Shown here one piece after another: positions 6,199 to 13,987 of a DNA stretch of 25,892 bases. The notes beneath the pieces were generated by a model that saw nothing but the letters and a program-made list of their open reading frames with translations, did not search any database and was not told the origin of the DNA. Location of the stretch: the IMG/VR virus record IMGVR_UViG_3300045051_000287, positions 1 through 25,892 of that record. The stretch is one strand, 5' to 3'. Numbering within the stretch: the first letter of the stretch is position 1; every line of letters begins with the position of its first letter. The stretch comes from a virus. The translations under genes were made by a program, and so were the position numbers.

Positions 6199-7058
6199 GC
6201 GGCCCGCTTCCGTGGCTTGGCGGGCTCGTCGAGGCCCACGAGGGCGTACCACCACGTCCGGTCGAACGGCTTGCGGGCGTCCGGGAGGTAGCCCAAGCGA
6301 TCCCCGACGAACGAGCGCACGGGTTCTGTCTGGGCCCAGATGGCGAGGGGCGCCGGGAAGCCCATCTTGTCGGTCCGGTCGATGATCCGGTCGGGCACGA
6401 TGCCCCTGACAGCCTGACGGAGATGACGCTTGCCCACCCGCTCGGTGTCGGGCAACGCGAGGGCGTAGTCCACGATGGCGTGATCCGTGAACGGCGCGCG
6501 TGCCTCGATCCCGAACGCGCCGGTCATCTGGTCGTCGACCGCGAGGAGCTGCGGGAGGCGGTCGAGGTCGTACTGGAGGGCGTCGTGGAGGTTGGACGGG
6601 TAGTCCTTCGGGGGCTTGTAGCCCTTGTAGCCATCGGGCAGCCTCTCCCCCGCCGCCAAGAGCGTCCGAGCGTAGCCGCCGAACAGCTCGTCGCTGCCTT
6701 CCCCCGAGAGCGCGATCCTGATCCCGTGCTCGCTGAGGTAGCGGGCGACCATGTACTGCCCGAACGTGCCCATCCCCTGGACCGGGGGCTTGATGTGGCG
6801 GACCATCGTGTCGAAGTTATCCACGAAGTCCTGCGGCGTGATGCGGATCTCGTGGTGGACCGGGTGGCTCACAAGGCGGGCGTACTCCCGCTCGTCAAAG
6901 CCCGGCAGGTCGTAGTAGCCGGTGAACGTCGGCAGGTTGCGTGGGGACAGTCGCGCGACCGTCGAACTGTCCAAGCCGCCCGAGAGCACGATCCCCGTCG
7001 CGGGGCCGATCCGTGCCTGAATGGCACGGTCGATGAGCGAGAGCAAGGCGATCCCCAT
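6195..7058 (-). CDS. Stand-alone asparagine-synthetase-type amide ligase domain
   Basis: This 287-aa protein corresponds to only the C-terminal synthetase half of AsnB. The ATP pyrophosphatase loop LSGGLDSS is at 25-32 and the SGEGSDELFGGY block at 118-129; RAPFTDHAIVDYALALP and KMGFPAPLAIW follow. The N-terminal glutaminase domain (about 200 residues, Cys2 nucleophile) is absent. It would activate a carboxylate by adenylation and form an amide using free ammonia or ammonia from a separate glutaminase. In O-antigen clusters, related enzymes amidate uronic acids, a plausible role among glycosyltransferases. The start is ATG 7058-7056, two bases after the epimerase stop, with an AAAGGG ribosome site. 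Confidence 0.9.
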   Translation of the reverse strand: MGIALLSLIDRAIQARIGPATGIVLSGGLDSSTVARLSPRNLPTFTGYYDLPGFDEREYARLVSHPVHHEIRITPQDFVDNFDTMVRHIKPPVQGMGTFGQYMVARYLSEHGIRIALSGEGSDELFGGYARTLLAAGERLPDGYKGYKPPKDYPSNLHDALQYDLDRLPQLLAVDDQMTGAFGIEARAPFTDHAIVDYALALPDTERVGKRHLRQAVRGIVPDRIIDRTDKMGFPAPLAIWAQTEPVRSFVGDRLGYLPDARKPFDRTWWYALVGLDEPAKPRKRAA

Positions 7059-7060
7059 TG

Positions 7061-7948
7061 CTACCCTTTCAGCGCCAAGTGCGTGTAAACCTCGGCCGGT
7101 GGGTGCTCGGCGTACCACGCCACCGCTGCCTTGATGCCGGTGCTGAGATGCGTCCGGGCCGTCCAGCCGAACTCCTCGCGGGTGTGCGAGGGGTCGAGGA
7201 GGAGCGTCGCCACGTCGTCGGGTCCGCGTGCCTGGCGGATCGGCTCCGCGGCGCGCCCCATCGCGGTACCCACCTCCCCGTAGAGCTGCTCGATCGCGTA
7301 GTCACGACCGCTGCTGACATGGTACGGCCCCGATCCCCTCGCGAGGGCGTGCAGCGCGACGCGCACGAGGTCGTCGATGAACACGAAGTCCCGGCGCGAG
7401 TCCACGACGGTGCAGGGCTTCCCCTCGCTGAGCCGCTGGTAGAACGTCGGCACCGGACCCGACAGGTTGCGGGGGCCGTAGACGTTGGCGAGTCGGAGGG
7501 ACACGTAGTCGAGCCCCGAGTCACGGATGTACCGCTCGCCGGCCGTCTTCGACACCGCGTACGAGCCCACGGGCGCGATGGGGGCATCGATCTGCACCGG
7601 GGAGGCGGGGGTGGGACCGTAGCAGAGCGAGGTCTGGAAGTAGATGAGGCGCGCCTTGGTCTTCTGGGCCTCGCGGATGACGTTGATCGTGCCCCCGATG
7701 TTCACCGAGGCGTCCCGCTCCCAGTCGGCGCGGTCCTTGTACGACGCGGCGCAGTGGTAGATCACTTCCGCGCCTACGGGCAGCCAGCCCCGCACGTCGC
7801 CGAAGTGGAAGGCCACCGCGTCGGGGACGTTCTCCCGGCGCCCGGTGGTCAGGTCGTCAATGCCCGTGACCTCGTGCCCCTGCTCGAGGAGCGCGTCGGC
7901 AAGGTGCGAGCCGATGAAGCCCGCGACGCCGGTGATGAGGATCTTCAC
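7061..7948 (-). CDS. NAD-dependent sugar epimerase/dehydratase (extended SDR)
   Basis: This 295-aa protein starts MKILITGVAGFIGSHLADAL with the NAD-binding GxxGxxG (7-13), then DDLTTGRREN. The active-site triad is visible: Ser107 in QTSLCYG and Tyr130/Lys134 in SYAVSKTAGE. RLANVYGPRN and the FVFIDDLV segment complete the extended SDR pattern of GalE/RmlB/WbpP-type enzymes acting on nucleotide sugars. Whether it is a 4-epimerase, dehydratase or uronate-forming enzyme cannot be decided by eye. The start GTG 7948-7946 overlaps the GT2 stop as GTGA. It supplies the only visible nucleotide-sugar conversion step in the cassette. Confidence 0.9.
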   Translation of the reverse strand: MKILITGVAGFIGSHLADALLEQGHEVTGIDDLTTGRRENVPDAVAFHFGDVRGWLPVGAEVIYHCAASYKDRADWERDASVNIGGTINVIREAQKTKARLIYFQTSLCYGPTPASPVQIDAPIAPVGSYAVSKTAGERYIRDSGLDYVSLRLANVYGPRNLSGPVPTFYQRLSEGKPCTVVDSRRDFVFIDDLVRVALHALARGSGPYHVSSGRDYAIEQLYGEVGTAMGRAAEPIRQARGPDDVATLLLDPSHTREEFGWTARTHLSTGIKAAVAWYAEHPPAEVYTHLALKG

Positions 7949-8568
7949 GCCGCACCGATCTTGACGTAGAGCTCGGTGGACTCCGGTGCCACGTCCGACA
8001 GCTTGGAGTGGATGAGGAAGGCGCTCTTCGGGGCCTTCGGGAGCAACGCCGTGCCCCGGATCGACGACTCGCCCATGCCGCCGAGCTGGACCAACTCGTG
8101 CACCGGGCGATACCACTGTGCCTCGGACGTGCGGAACAGGCGGCAGTGCCAGTGCTCCTCCCATTCGGGGCCTTGTACGCCGTCCTCATAGTTCTTGGTG
8201 AAGAAGAGATACCCCCGCGGAGCCGGGTACCGAGCACCCTGCCAGGTCACGTCCGACCACTCGGACGCATCGACGGAACGCACGAAATCGAGCATCGCCA
8301 CGGTCGGCAGCTCGTCGGGGTCGAGAATGAGCGTCCAGTCACCCTTGCAGTGGGGGAGGGCGGCGTTCCGCCCGGCCGAGAAGTCGTCGACCCACTGGAA
8401 GGGAACGACGGTGCATCCCTCCCAGTGGGCGACGGTATTCGATGTCTCCGCTGCCGTCCGGTCATCGACCACGAACACGAAGTCCGAGACGACTGGCCGC
8501 AGGAACTCCACGAGCATGGAGAGGCGGTCCAGGGGCGGGTCCTTGACCAAGAAGGCAGCGGAGATCAT
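7945..8568 (-). CDS. GT2-family glycosyltransferase
   Basis: This 207-aa protein is a compact GT-A glycosyltransferase. It has an N-terminal ISAAFLVKDPPLDRLSML, VFVVDDRTAAETSN, the FQWVDDFSAGRNAAL block that precedes the metal site in this family, and the metal site DWTLILDPDEL (DPDE at 83-86). It is shorter than most GT2 enzymes and has no membrane segments. The ATG at 8568-8566 is 3 nt after the major capsid stop, so it should be co-expressed with the capsid. This makes it the first gene of the sugar cassette and the best candidate for the enzyme that touches the capsid. Confidence 0.87.
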   Translation of the reverse strand: MISAAFLVKDPPLDRLSMLVEFLRPVVSDFVFVVDDRTAAETSNTVAHWEGCTVVPFQWVDDFSAGRNAALPHCKGDWTLILDPDELPTVAMLDFVRSVDASEWSDVTWQGARYPAPRGYLFFTKNYEDGVQGPEWEEHWHCRLFRTSEAQWYRPVHELVQLGGMGESSIRGTALLPKAPKSAFLIHSKLSDVAPESTELYVKIGAA

Positions 8569-8571
8569 GGC

Positions 8572-9981
8572 CTACGGAATCAGGCCGGTGATGAGCTGGA
8601 ACGCACCCACGGCCACTGCCGTGTCTGCGTTGATCCCGAACTCTTCCTCACCGCGGAAGCCGATGAGGTTCTTGTCCCAGCGGTCGCCGGCGATGTCGGT
8701 CGAATCCACCCGGAACTCCATGCCCCGGTAGAACTTGAGCGTCTTCCACTCGCCGATGATGCCGATCTTCGTGGCCGCGTTGGTCCCGAGATCCGCGTCA
8801 TGGTAGATGGGGATGCCCCGCCACTTGAGCTGGTTGTCCCCACCGATCGAGAAGCCGGCGCCGAGGAACTCGGACATCCAGAAGCCAGCGCTGTCGGAGC
8901 CCTGGCTCCAGAGCGTCCAGAACGTCAGGGCACTGACCACGGCGGCGTCCGCGTCCCGGCTACGAGCGCCGAGGGCGGCCATCGCGGTGGCAAGGCCCGC
9001 CGCCGCCGAACCGGCCACGGTGGAGGCCGAGCCGGTGAAGGCGGTGGTGTAGACGTTGCCGAGGAGGGACGTGTAGACACCCTTGGTGGGGTCATTCACG
9101 CCGGGGGTGGCGGAGCCGGTGCCCGGACCCGCGATGACGGCCTTGTTCTCGGCGAGGGCCGCCGACTTGGTGAGCTCGTCGAGGACATCGGCCTCGGCCG
9201 CACCCGCGGAGAACCGCGCGTACTGCTTGCCGATGTCGTAGATCTTGGCGAACGTGCCGAGGGTCGCGGTGTACGTGCCGTACGCCTCGTCCACGTTGGT
9301 CTTGGTGGCGCCCCAGTTCTGGGCCGTCATCGCCGCCGGCGCTCCGGTGCGGTACGGCTGGTCGATCCCTCGGACCATGACGCCCGGAATGACCGTCACG
9401 ATCGGGTTGGCACCCGTGTAGACGGCCCGCTGGGTGTTCGGCTTGACGAGGGTGGCGACGAGGTTGTTCGGGAGGACGTAGCCGCCCGTGGCACCCGTCG
9501 TGCCGAGGGTGGCCTTGCCTTCCGGCGCGGCGAGGTAGGTGAGCCCGAGCTTCTCGAGCGACGCCTTGCCGGCCTGCTTGTCGCCGTTGAGCATCCCCAT
9601 CTCCGCGACGGCGGAGAGGAAGGTGCCGGCGGTGTAGGCCTCGCCGAGCGACGCCTTGAGGGCCGGGCTGGCGCCCATGTCGAAGTTGGCCGCGATCCGG
9701 GCAGTCTGTTCGAGCGATGGGCCACCGCCCACCTGGGCGGCGATGGACGGGGTGCGGATGTCGAGCAGGGCGGCCTTCACGGCCTCCTGCGCGATGGCCT
9801 TGAACTCCTCGCGGAGCTTCTTGGACTCGTCGGCCTCAGCGGCGTTGGCGATGTCGGTGCGGGCCTTCGCCAGCTCCGGGAGCGCCTCGACGGCCTTGGC
9901 GTCGCGGGTCGTGGTGGCGACCTTCGTCGCCTCGCGGATGGCAGCCTCGAGGCTGCCTACCCGATCTTCGAGATCAGTCAC
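8572..9981 (-). CDS. HK97-fold major capsid protein
   Basis: This 469-aa protein has an N-terminal charged helical delta/scaffold region (LEDRVGSLEAAIREATK to about residue 75). The shell domain contains GATGGYVLPNNLVATLV, the E-loop region, LTKSAALAENKAVIAGPGTG, WRGIPIYHDADL and a final strand region (FRVDSTDIAGDRWDKNLIGF). The length and order match HK97-type capsids with a fused scaffold removed by the prohead protease. The GTG at 9981-9979 overlaps the protease gene by 8 bp and has GGGAAG upstream. The Ser/Thr/Ala-rich insertion TTAFTGSASTVAGSAAAG may be surface-exposed and is a speculative glycosylation target for the adjacent enzymes. Confidence 0.92.
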   Translation of the reverse strand: MTDLEDRVGSLEAAIREATKVATTTRDAKAVEALPELAKARTDIANAAEADESKKLREEFKAIAQEAVKAALLDIRTPSIAAQVGGGPSLEQTARIAANFDMGASPALKASLGEAYTAGTFLSAVAEMGMLNGDKQAGKASLEKLGLTYLAAPEGKATLGTTGATGGYVLPNNLVATLVKPNTQRAVYTGANPIVTVIPGVMVRGIDQPYRTGAPAAMTAQNWGATKTNVDEAYGTYTATLGTFAKIYDIGKQYARFSAGAAEADVLDELTKSAALAENKAVIAGPGTGSATPGVNDPTKGVYTSLLGNVYTTAFTGSASTVAGSAAAGLATAMAALGARSRDADAAVVSALTFWTLWSQGSDSAGFWMSEFLGAGFSIGGDNQLKWRGIPIYHDADLGTNAATKIGIIGEWKTLKFYRGMEFRVDSTDIAGDRWDKNLIGFRGEEEFGINADTAVAVGAFQLITGLIP

Positions 9982-11071
9982 TAGCTTCCCTTTCGGTGGA
10001 AGGCCGACCTTGGGCGATCATCTCGCGGATGAGCGCAGGGAGTTCCTGCTCCGCGAGTGCGAGCACCCGTTCCAGGGCGGCGATGGTCTTTGCCGAGAGC
10101 ACGCGCCCCGCCTTCACCGCGTCCGAACCGGGCTCCGAGGAAGCGTTGACCGCCCCAGATGCCGAGCCAAGAAGCAGCTCCACCGTGGGAGCGTCGAGTC
10201 CCACCAGCAGCGCCTTGAGCGCGTCGGCGGGGATCTCGTCGAGAACAGAGTCGGTCAGGGCCGCCTTCAGAGGCGGCACGACCGCTGCGAGATTGACGGG
10301 TGAGGTCGAAATCGTGTGGTACTGGATGGGCCAGATGTCGATGCGCCCATAGTCGGCCTTGGCGACACCGCCCCGGATGGGCTGCGTCGAGCCGTAGAGC
10401 TGCGTGCCCCGGAGCTCCAGGTCGGCCACGAGCTTGCGCCGCTTCTCGCCAGCGTTGGCCCAGAAGTCGGCCCACAGGCCATCATCCTCCGTCGCATCGT
10501 CAAGGACAAGATGGCCGATGATCGCGGCCTTCATCGTGTCCTTCACAGGATCGACGTGCGAACCGGACGCAAACGTCGTGTGGTGCCAATCGACCGCCCG
10601 CTGGCGCGTCGATCGGAGCGACGGATACGGCCCGTAGAAATCGGTATCGGGGTGGAAGTATTCGCCCTGGAGGTCGCGGCCCTTGCCGTCCTCAGGCCAA
10701 CCGAACAGCCCGGCCTTGAGCGGACCATAGAACGGCGCCACGAGGATACGGCGCGGGATCTGGCCCCGCAGCCAGCGCTCGAGCTTGCCGGTGTCCATCG
10801 GCTCGGCCTTCAGTTCCGTCGCCTTGCCTTCCTGCCCGATGCCCATCCGCTTGGCGGCGGCTTCGACCTTGGCGCGGGCCTTCTCACCGAACGGGCTCTG
10901 GTCGAGGCGGGCGAGGGCGTTGCGGACGTGGGCCGCGTCGTGGATCGGGAAGTGGCGGAGGCTCCGGGGCTCGGTCTTGCCATCGACCACCGTGCCACCG
11001 GGCTCGATGTACGCGAACGCGGAATCGGGGAGGTCGTTGATGTCGGCGGATGTCATCTCAGCCATCGTCAT
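9974..11071 (-). CDS. Prohead protease candidate with N-terminal accessory domain
   Basis: This 365-aa protein has a first domain (about 10-80) containing LPDSAFAYIEPGG, RHFPIHDAAHVRNALARL and FGEKARAKVEAAAKRMGIG, a module met in several phage and prophage proteins. The protease-like part (about 110-275) has DWHHTTF (His163/164), LYGSTQPIRGG (Ser228) and YHTISTSPVNLAAVVPPLKA, which resembles the SxVxxPAN block of HK97-type prohead proteases. The catalytic assignment is tentative. The tail is long and helical (AALERVLALAEQELPALIRE). Its position between portal and major capsid is the canonical place. The start ATG 11071-11069 overlaps the small upstream gene as ATGA. Confidence 0.7.
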   Translation of the reverse strand: MTMAEMTSADINDLPDSAFAYIEPGGTVVDGKTEPRSLRHFPIHDAAHVRNALARLDQSPFGEKARAKVEAAAKRMGIGQEGKATELKAEPMDTGKLERWLRGQIPRRILVAPFYGPLKAGLFGWPEDGKGRDLQGEYFHPDTDFYGPYPSLRSTRQRAVDWHHTTFASGSHVDPVKDTMKAAIIGHLVLDDATEDDGLWADFWANAGEKRRKLVADLELRGTQLYGSTQPIRGGVAKADYGRIDIWPIQYHTISTSPVNLAAVVPPLKAALTDSVLDEIPADALKALLVGLDAPTVELLLGSASGAVNASSEPGSDAVKAGRVLSAKTIAALERVLALAEQELPALIREMIAQGRPSTEREASD

Positions 11072-11328
11072 GCCTCGATCCAGTCGATGAGGTCGAGCAG
11101 CATCTCGTCCTCGTGGTTGCGCTTGAAGCGAGCCGTGGCGGCAGCGATGGTCGCCGCGTCGATCCGCCGAGTCCCCGTTGGGCCGCGATAGTCCACGGGT
11201 TGCATCGCCCGCTGGCTCCAGAGAATGCCGGATGGCGTGCCGACGATCGTGTGGTCCTCGTTCCACTCGGCGGCCCCGATGAGCGCCGCACCCGGCGCCG
11301 TCGTGGTGTGCGTGACGGTGAGCGTCAC
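11068..11328 (-). CDS. Hypothetical structural-operon protein, 86 aa
   Basis: The GTG start (11328-11326) overlaps the portal-MuF stop and the stop overlaps the protease start, both by four bases. The N-terminus TLTVTHTTTAPGAALIGAAE followed by WNEDHTIVG resembles a short WNxDH motif common in phage tail and fibre proteins. The second half is helical and acidic (ARFKRNHEDEMLLDLIDWIE). No domain is certain. It may be a minor capsid or decoration-type accessory. Confidence 0.65.
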   Translation of the reverse strand: MTLTVTHTTTAPGAALIGAAEWNEDHTIVGTPSGILWSQRAMQPVDYRGPTGTRRIDAATIAAATARFKRNHEDEMLLDLIDWIEA

Positions 11329-13826
11329 AGGAGCTCGTCGCGGACTTCGGTGATGTTGCCCGCCGCGTCACGACTGACGACCTTGCGGGTGCGCGGTGGG
11401 GCGTAGTTCACCACCGGCGCTGGGACGTTGACGATGGGGGCAGGGGCAGGGGGCTGATTGCGGATCGTCTCGGCGAAGCGGTCGAAGGCGGCCGCGATGG
11501 CGCTGAGATCGACGTTGATGACGGGCGGGGTGTAGACGACCGGATCGACCGGCCGCTCGGCCTGGGTGGTCATGGCCTTCGCCACGTCGGAGAGTGTCCG
11601 CTGGAGGGTGGCGTTCTGGGCCTGCTCGTCGCGCTGGAGCTCGCTGAGCAACTCCTGGACCTTCGTCCCCCGGAGCGACGCCTTGACGGGCGCGAAGTCG
11701 AGGACGGGCACCCAATCTAAGGTCCCATTGGGGTGATCCTCGATGCCATCGGCTTCCTCAATGGGGAACTCCCGACCATCCCGTGCGGCGCATTCCTCGT
11801 CCTGGTCGCCGTCCATCGCCTGCACCGTCCGCACCCCGGCGTCACCGTACGAGTAGAGGGCGGCGGCGTTGTACGCGTCCATGAGCTCGGTCCGGGCGAT
11901 CATCTCCGCCCGGTACGCCAGATCCCCCACGACGCCGCCGGAGCGCCCGATGAGGGGCGTCAGGTCCGTACCGGCCTCGATGGCATCCGCGACCTCCGCG
12001 AGATCCACCCCCTGGTCGATGGCGGTCACGAGGATGTCCGCGATCTCCCCACGGGTCGTGTCGTTGATCTTCGTGACCCGTGCCACACCTCGAGAGAGCA
12101 CCCGATCCACGGCGGTCTCCCCGATGGGGTCGGCCTTGGCGGGGAGCTGCTCGGCCACCTGCCGGGAGACGGACGTTGCCATGCCCGCCAGCCCACCCAC
12201 GAGCGCGGAGCGGAGGGCCTGGTCCCAGCGCTTGCCGTCCCACCACACCGACGTGTCCTTGGGGTTCGCGGCGATGTGACTGGCCCTTCCCCGGATCCGC
12301 TGGGCGATCTCGGTCCGCTGCTCCCGGAGGACCCCGGCCACGGCTTCACGGATGCGGGGCGTGTGGTGGGTGGCGATGCTGTCCCGGAGGGCGAGGAGCG
12401 AGCGGCGCATCGGCTCCAAACGCGCGATGAGGTTGGCCTTGCCGGCGGTCGTCTCGCCCGCGGCGCCCATCGCGGCATCGCTGGCCGGTTCGGTATTACC
12501 GATGACGGTCGGCTCGCCAGTCGCCATCTGGACCTTTTTGCCGTTCTCATCGGGGGCCTGGAAGGCGGGCACCATCGTGGCCGGCAGCCACACCGCGTCA
12601 TCGACGCCCGGATCGTTGAACGGATCGAGCCCGATGAGCGCCCGGCGTTCGGAGTTGCGCATGGCGATGTTGATCGACTTCCCCAAGAGGTCATAGCGGG
12701 GGGAGTCGTCGTCGAACTCCGGCTCCTCGAGGATGAGGTCGGGCGTCCAGCCGAGGCGCTTCTGCCACTTGTCGATGATGCTGTCCTGGAGCCCCTCGCC
12801 CAAGATCACCAGCCGGTCGTGGACGGGACCCTGCCACAGCGCCGCCTCGTCGTACTTGCGCGAGTCCCCGGAGTTGAGCCCGGTCGAATGGGCCACCCCG
12901 ACGATCGTGCCCGGCACGTTCCAGACCACGAACAGGTCGTCGCGCATGAGCTTCATCAGCTCCACGATCGCCAGTTGGTCCGGGGTCATCGTGGTCTGCT
13001 GGAACTCGATCGGTGCGGCGATGAGCTGGATGCGCTTGGCGGCGTCGGGCTGCTCGGTGATCGTCCGCCAGTCGCGCTCCATCTGGAGGAGCTGCTCGCC
13101 CTGGATGACGCCTTCCTTCGGCGAGATGAAGCCCGACAACCGCCCGCCGGCTTGGAGGACGGACGCGATATGGCGGTCGAGGTTCGTGCTGACCTGGGCC
13201 ATGAGGAGCGCCGTCTCCACGAGGCCCACCCCGAAGTGCCCGCTGTCGGGGGGTTCGAGCATGAAGTGGATGATCTGCTCGAGGCTGACCTCGATGCCCG
13301 GCGAGGTCGGGGTCTTATCGATCTGCCACGACTTGAGGTTGCCTTGGCTGTCGTCGTTGGGCGTGAGGCGGTCGGGTCGCAGGTACGCCAGCCCCTTCGG
13401 GGTGCCGGCGAATGCCTCGGGCTGGTCCTGGAGGAGGAAGCCGTTGCCCGCCAGCCCCAGATGCCGGGACAACAGGCGCAGCAGCGATGAGCGGCTGAGG
13501 GGCTGCCCGATCCCCAGGAGGGCCTGCGGCTTGTCGAGGAGCGCCCACGCCGCCACCGCGTCCGGGTTGGGGTACGTGGCGTCGATCTCGACCCCCTCGG
13601 GGTCGTTGAGGTCCACGTCAACCGTGGCGACCTTGGAGCCAATGGCTCGCTCGGCGGTCCTGATCCACGGCGTGTTCCAGCCCATCTGGTAGGCCGTCCG
13701 CATCTTCGTGTGGGGGTCCTTGCCGAGGAAGCTGAACAGCGGGTACTCGGTCAGGAGCACGCCCGCCCCCGACCCGATGGGCCCGGCCTTCACGGGTGCG
13801 GCCTTGGCGGGGATGTAGATGCTCAC
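11325..13826 (-). CDS. Portal protein fused to MuF-type head morphogenesis domain
   Basis: This 833-aa protein is about twice a normal portal. Residues about 1-430 are an HK97/PBSX-type portal (GLAYLRPDRLTPND, then LFVVWNVPGTIVGV and a long stem helix region). After a Gly/Ala/Thr-rich link, about 500-710 is a helical MuF-like domain with RAEMIARTELMDAYNAAAL, GVRTVQAMDGDQDEEC and IEDHPNGTLDWVPVL in place of the usual HPNCRC ending. The last 120 residues are Pro/Val-rich (VYTPPVINVDL, PAPAPIVNVPAPVVNY) and end in a charged strand. The portal forms the DNA gateway; MuF proteins are injected or assist head assembly. The GTG start overlaps the small membrane gene stop (GTGA). Confidence 0.88.
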   Translation of the reverse strand: MSIYIPAKAAPVKAGPIGSGAGVLLTEYPLFSFLGKDPHTKMRTAYQMGWNTPWIRTAERAIGSKVATVDVDLNDPEGVEIDATYPNPDAVAAWALLDKPQALLGIGQPLSRSSLLRLLSRHLGLAGNGFLLQDQPEAFAGTPKGLAYLRPDRLTPNDDSQGNLKSWQIDKTPTSPGIEVSLEQIIHFMLEPPDSGHFGVGLVETALLMAQVSTNLDRHIASVLQAGGRLSGFISPKEGVIQGEQLLQMERDWRTITEQPDAAKRIQLIAAPIEFQQTTMTPDQLAIVELMKLMRDDLFVVWNVPGTIVGVAHSTGLNSGDSRKYDEAALWQGPVHDRLVILGEGLQDSIIDKWQKRLGWTPDLILEEPEFDDDSPRYDLLGKSINIAMRNSERRALIGLDPFNDPGVDDAVWLPATMVPAFQAPDENGKKVQMATGEPTVIGNTEPASDAAMGAAGETTAGKANLIARLEPMRRSLLALRDSIATHHTPRIREAVAGVLREQRTEIAQRIRGRASHIAANPKDTSVWWDGKRWDQALRSALVGGLAGMATSVSRQVAEQLPAKADPIGETAVDRVLSRGVARVTKINDTTRGEIADILVTAIDQGVDLAEVADAIEAGTDLTPLIGRSGGVVGDLAYRAEMIARTELMDAYNAAALYSYGDAGVRTVQAMDGDQDEECAARDGREFPIEEADGIEDHPNGTLDWVPVLDFAPVKASLRGTKVQELLSELQRDEQAQNATLQRTLSDVAKAMTTQAERPVDPVVYTPPVINVDLSAIAAAFDRFAETIRNQPPAPAPIVNVPAPVVNYAPPRTRKVVSRDAAGNITEVRDELL

Positions 13827-13987
13827 GGCTTCGGCTCAGCAGGCGGCGTGCGCTGGTCGGTGAGGTACCACGACAGAAGGAAGTACCCGGCCGCCACGAT
13901 CAGGGCCGCTGGCGGGAAGACGATCGCCACGCCTGCCACGGACAGGGCGTAGGCGACATCGAGTGCCGAGACGCCGGGGATCGTCAC
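13823..13987 (-). CDS. Small membrane protein between terminase and portal, 54 aa
   Basis: The start GTG 13987-13985 overlaps the large terminase stop (GTGA), and its TGA overlaps the portal GTG. The product has a hydrophobic core from about residue 11 to 42 (AYALSVAGVAIVFPPAALIV, then AAGYFLLSWYL), long enough for one membrane helix or a tight hairpin. It ends in a Pro/Lys tail (TPPAEPKP). A holin-like or membrane-anchoring role is possible, but holins usually sit near lysis genes. The double overlap makes it a convincing gene. Confidence 0.7.
   Translation of the reverse strand: MTIPGVSALDVAYALSVAGVAIVFPPAALIVAAGYFLLSWYLTDQRTPPAEPKP

Noticed and set aside
8008-9984. Very long plus-strand open frame (658 codons) opposite the capsid and GT2 genes
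   Set aside because: It mirrors the codon structure of real minus-strand genes in high-GC DNA, crosses three of them, is rich in Arg/Gly/Glu/Val and has no domain motif.
11733-13490. Long plus-strand open frame opposite the portal gene
   Set aside because: Antisense shadow: composition biased to Arg, Gly, His, Asp and Val, no motifs; the portal-MuF frame explains the region.
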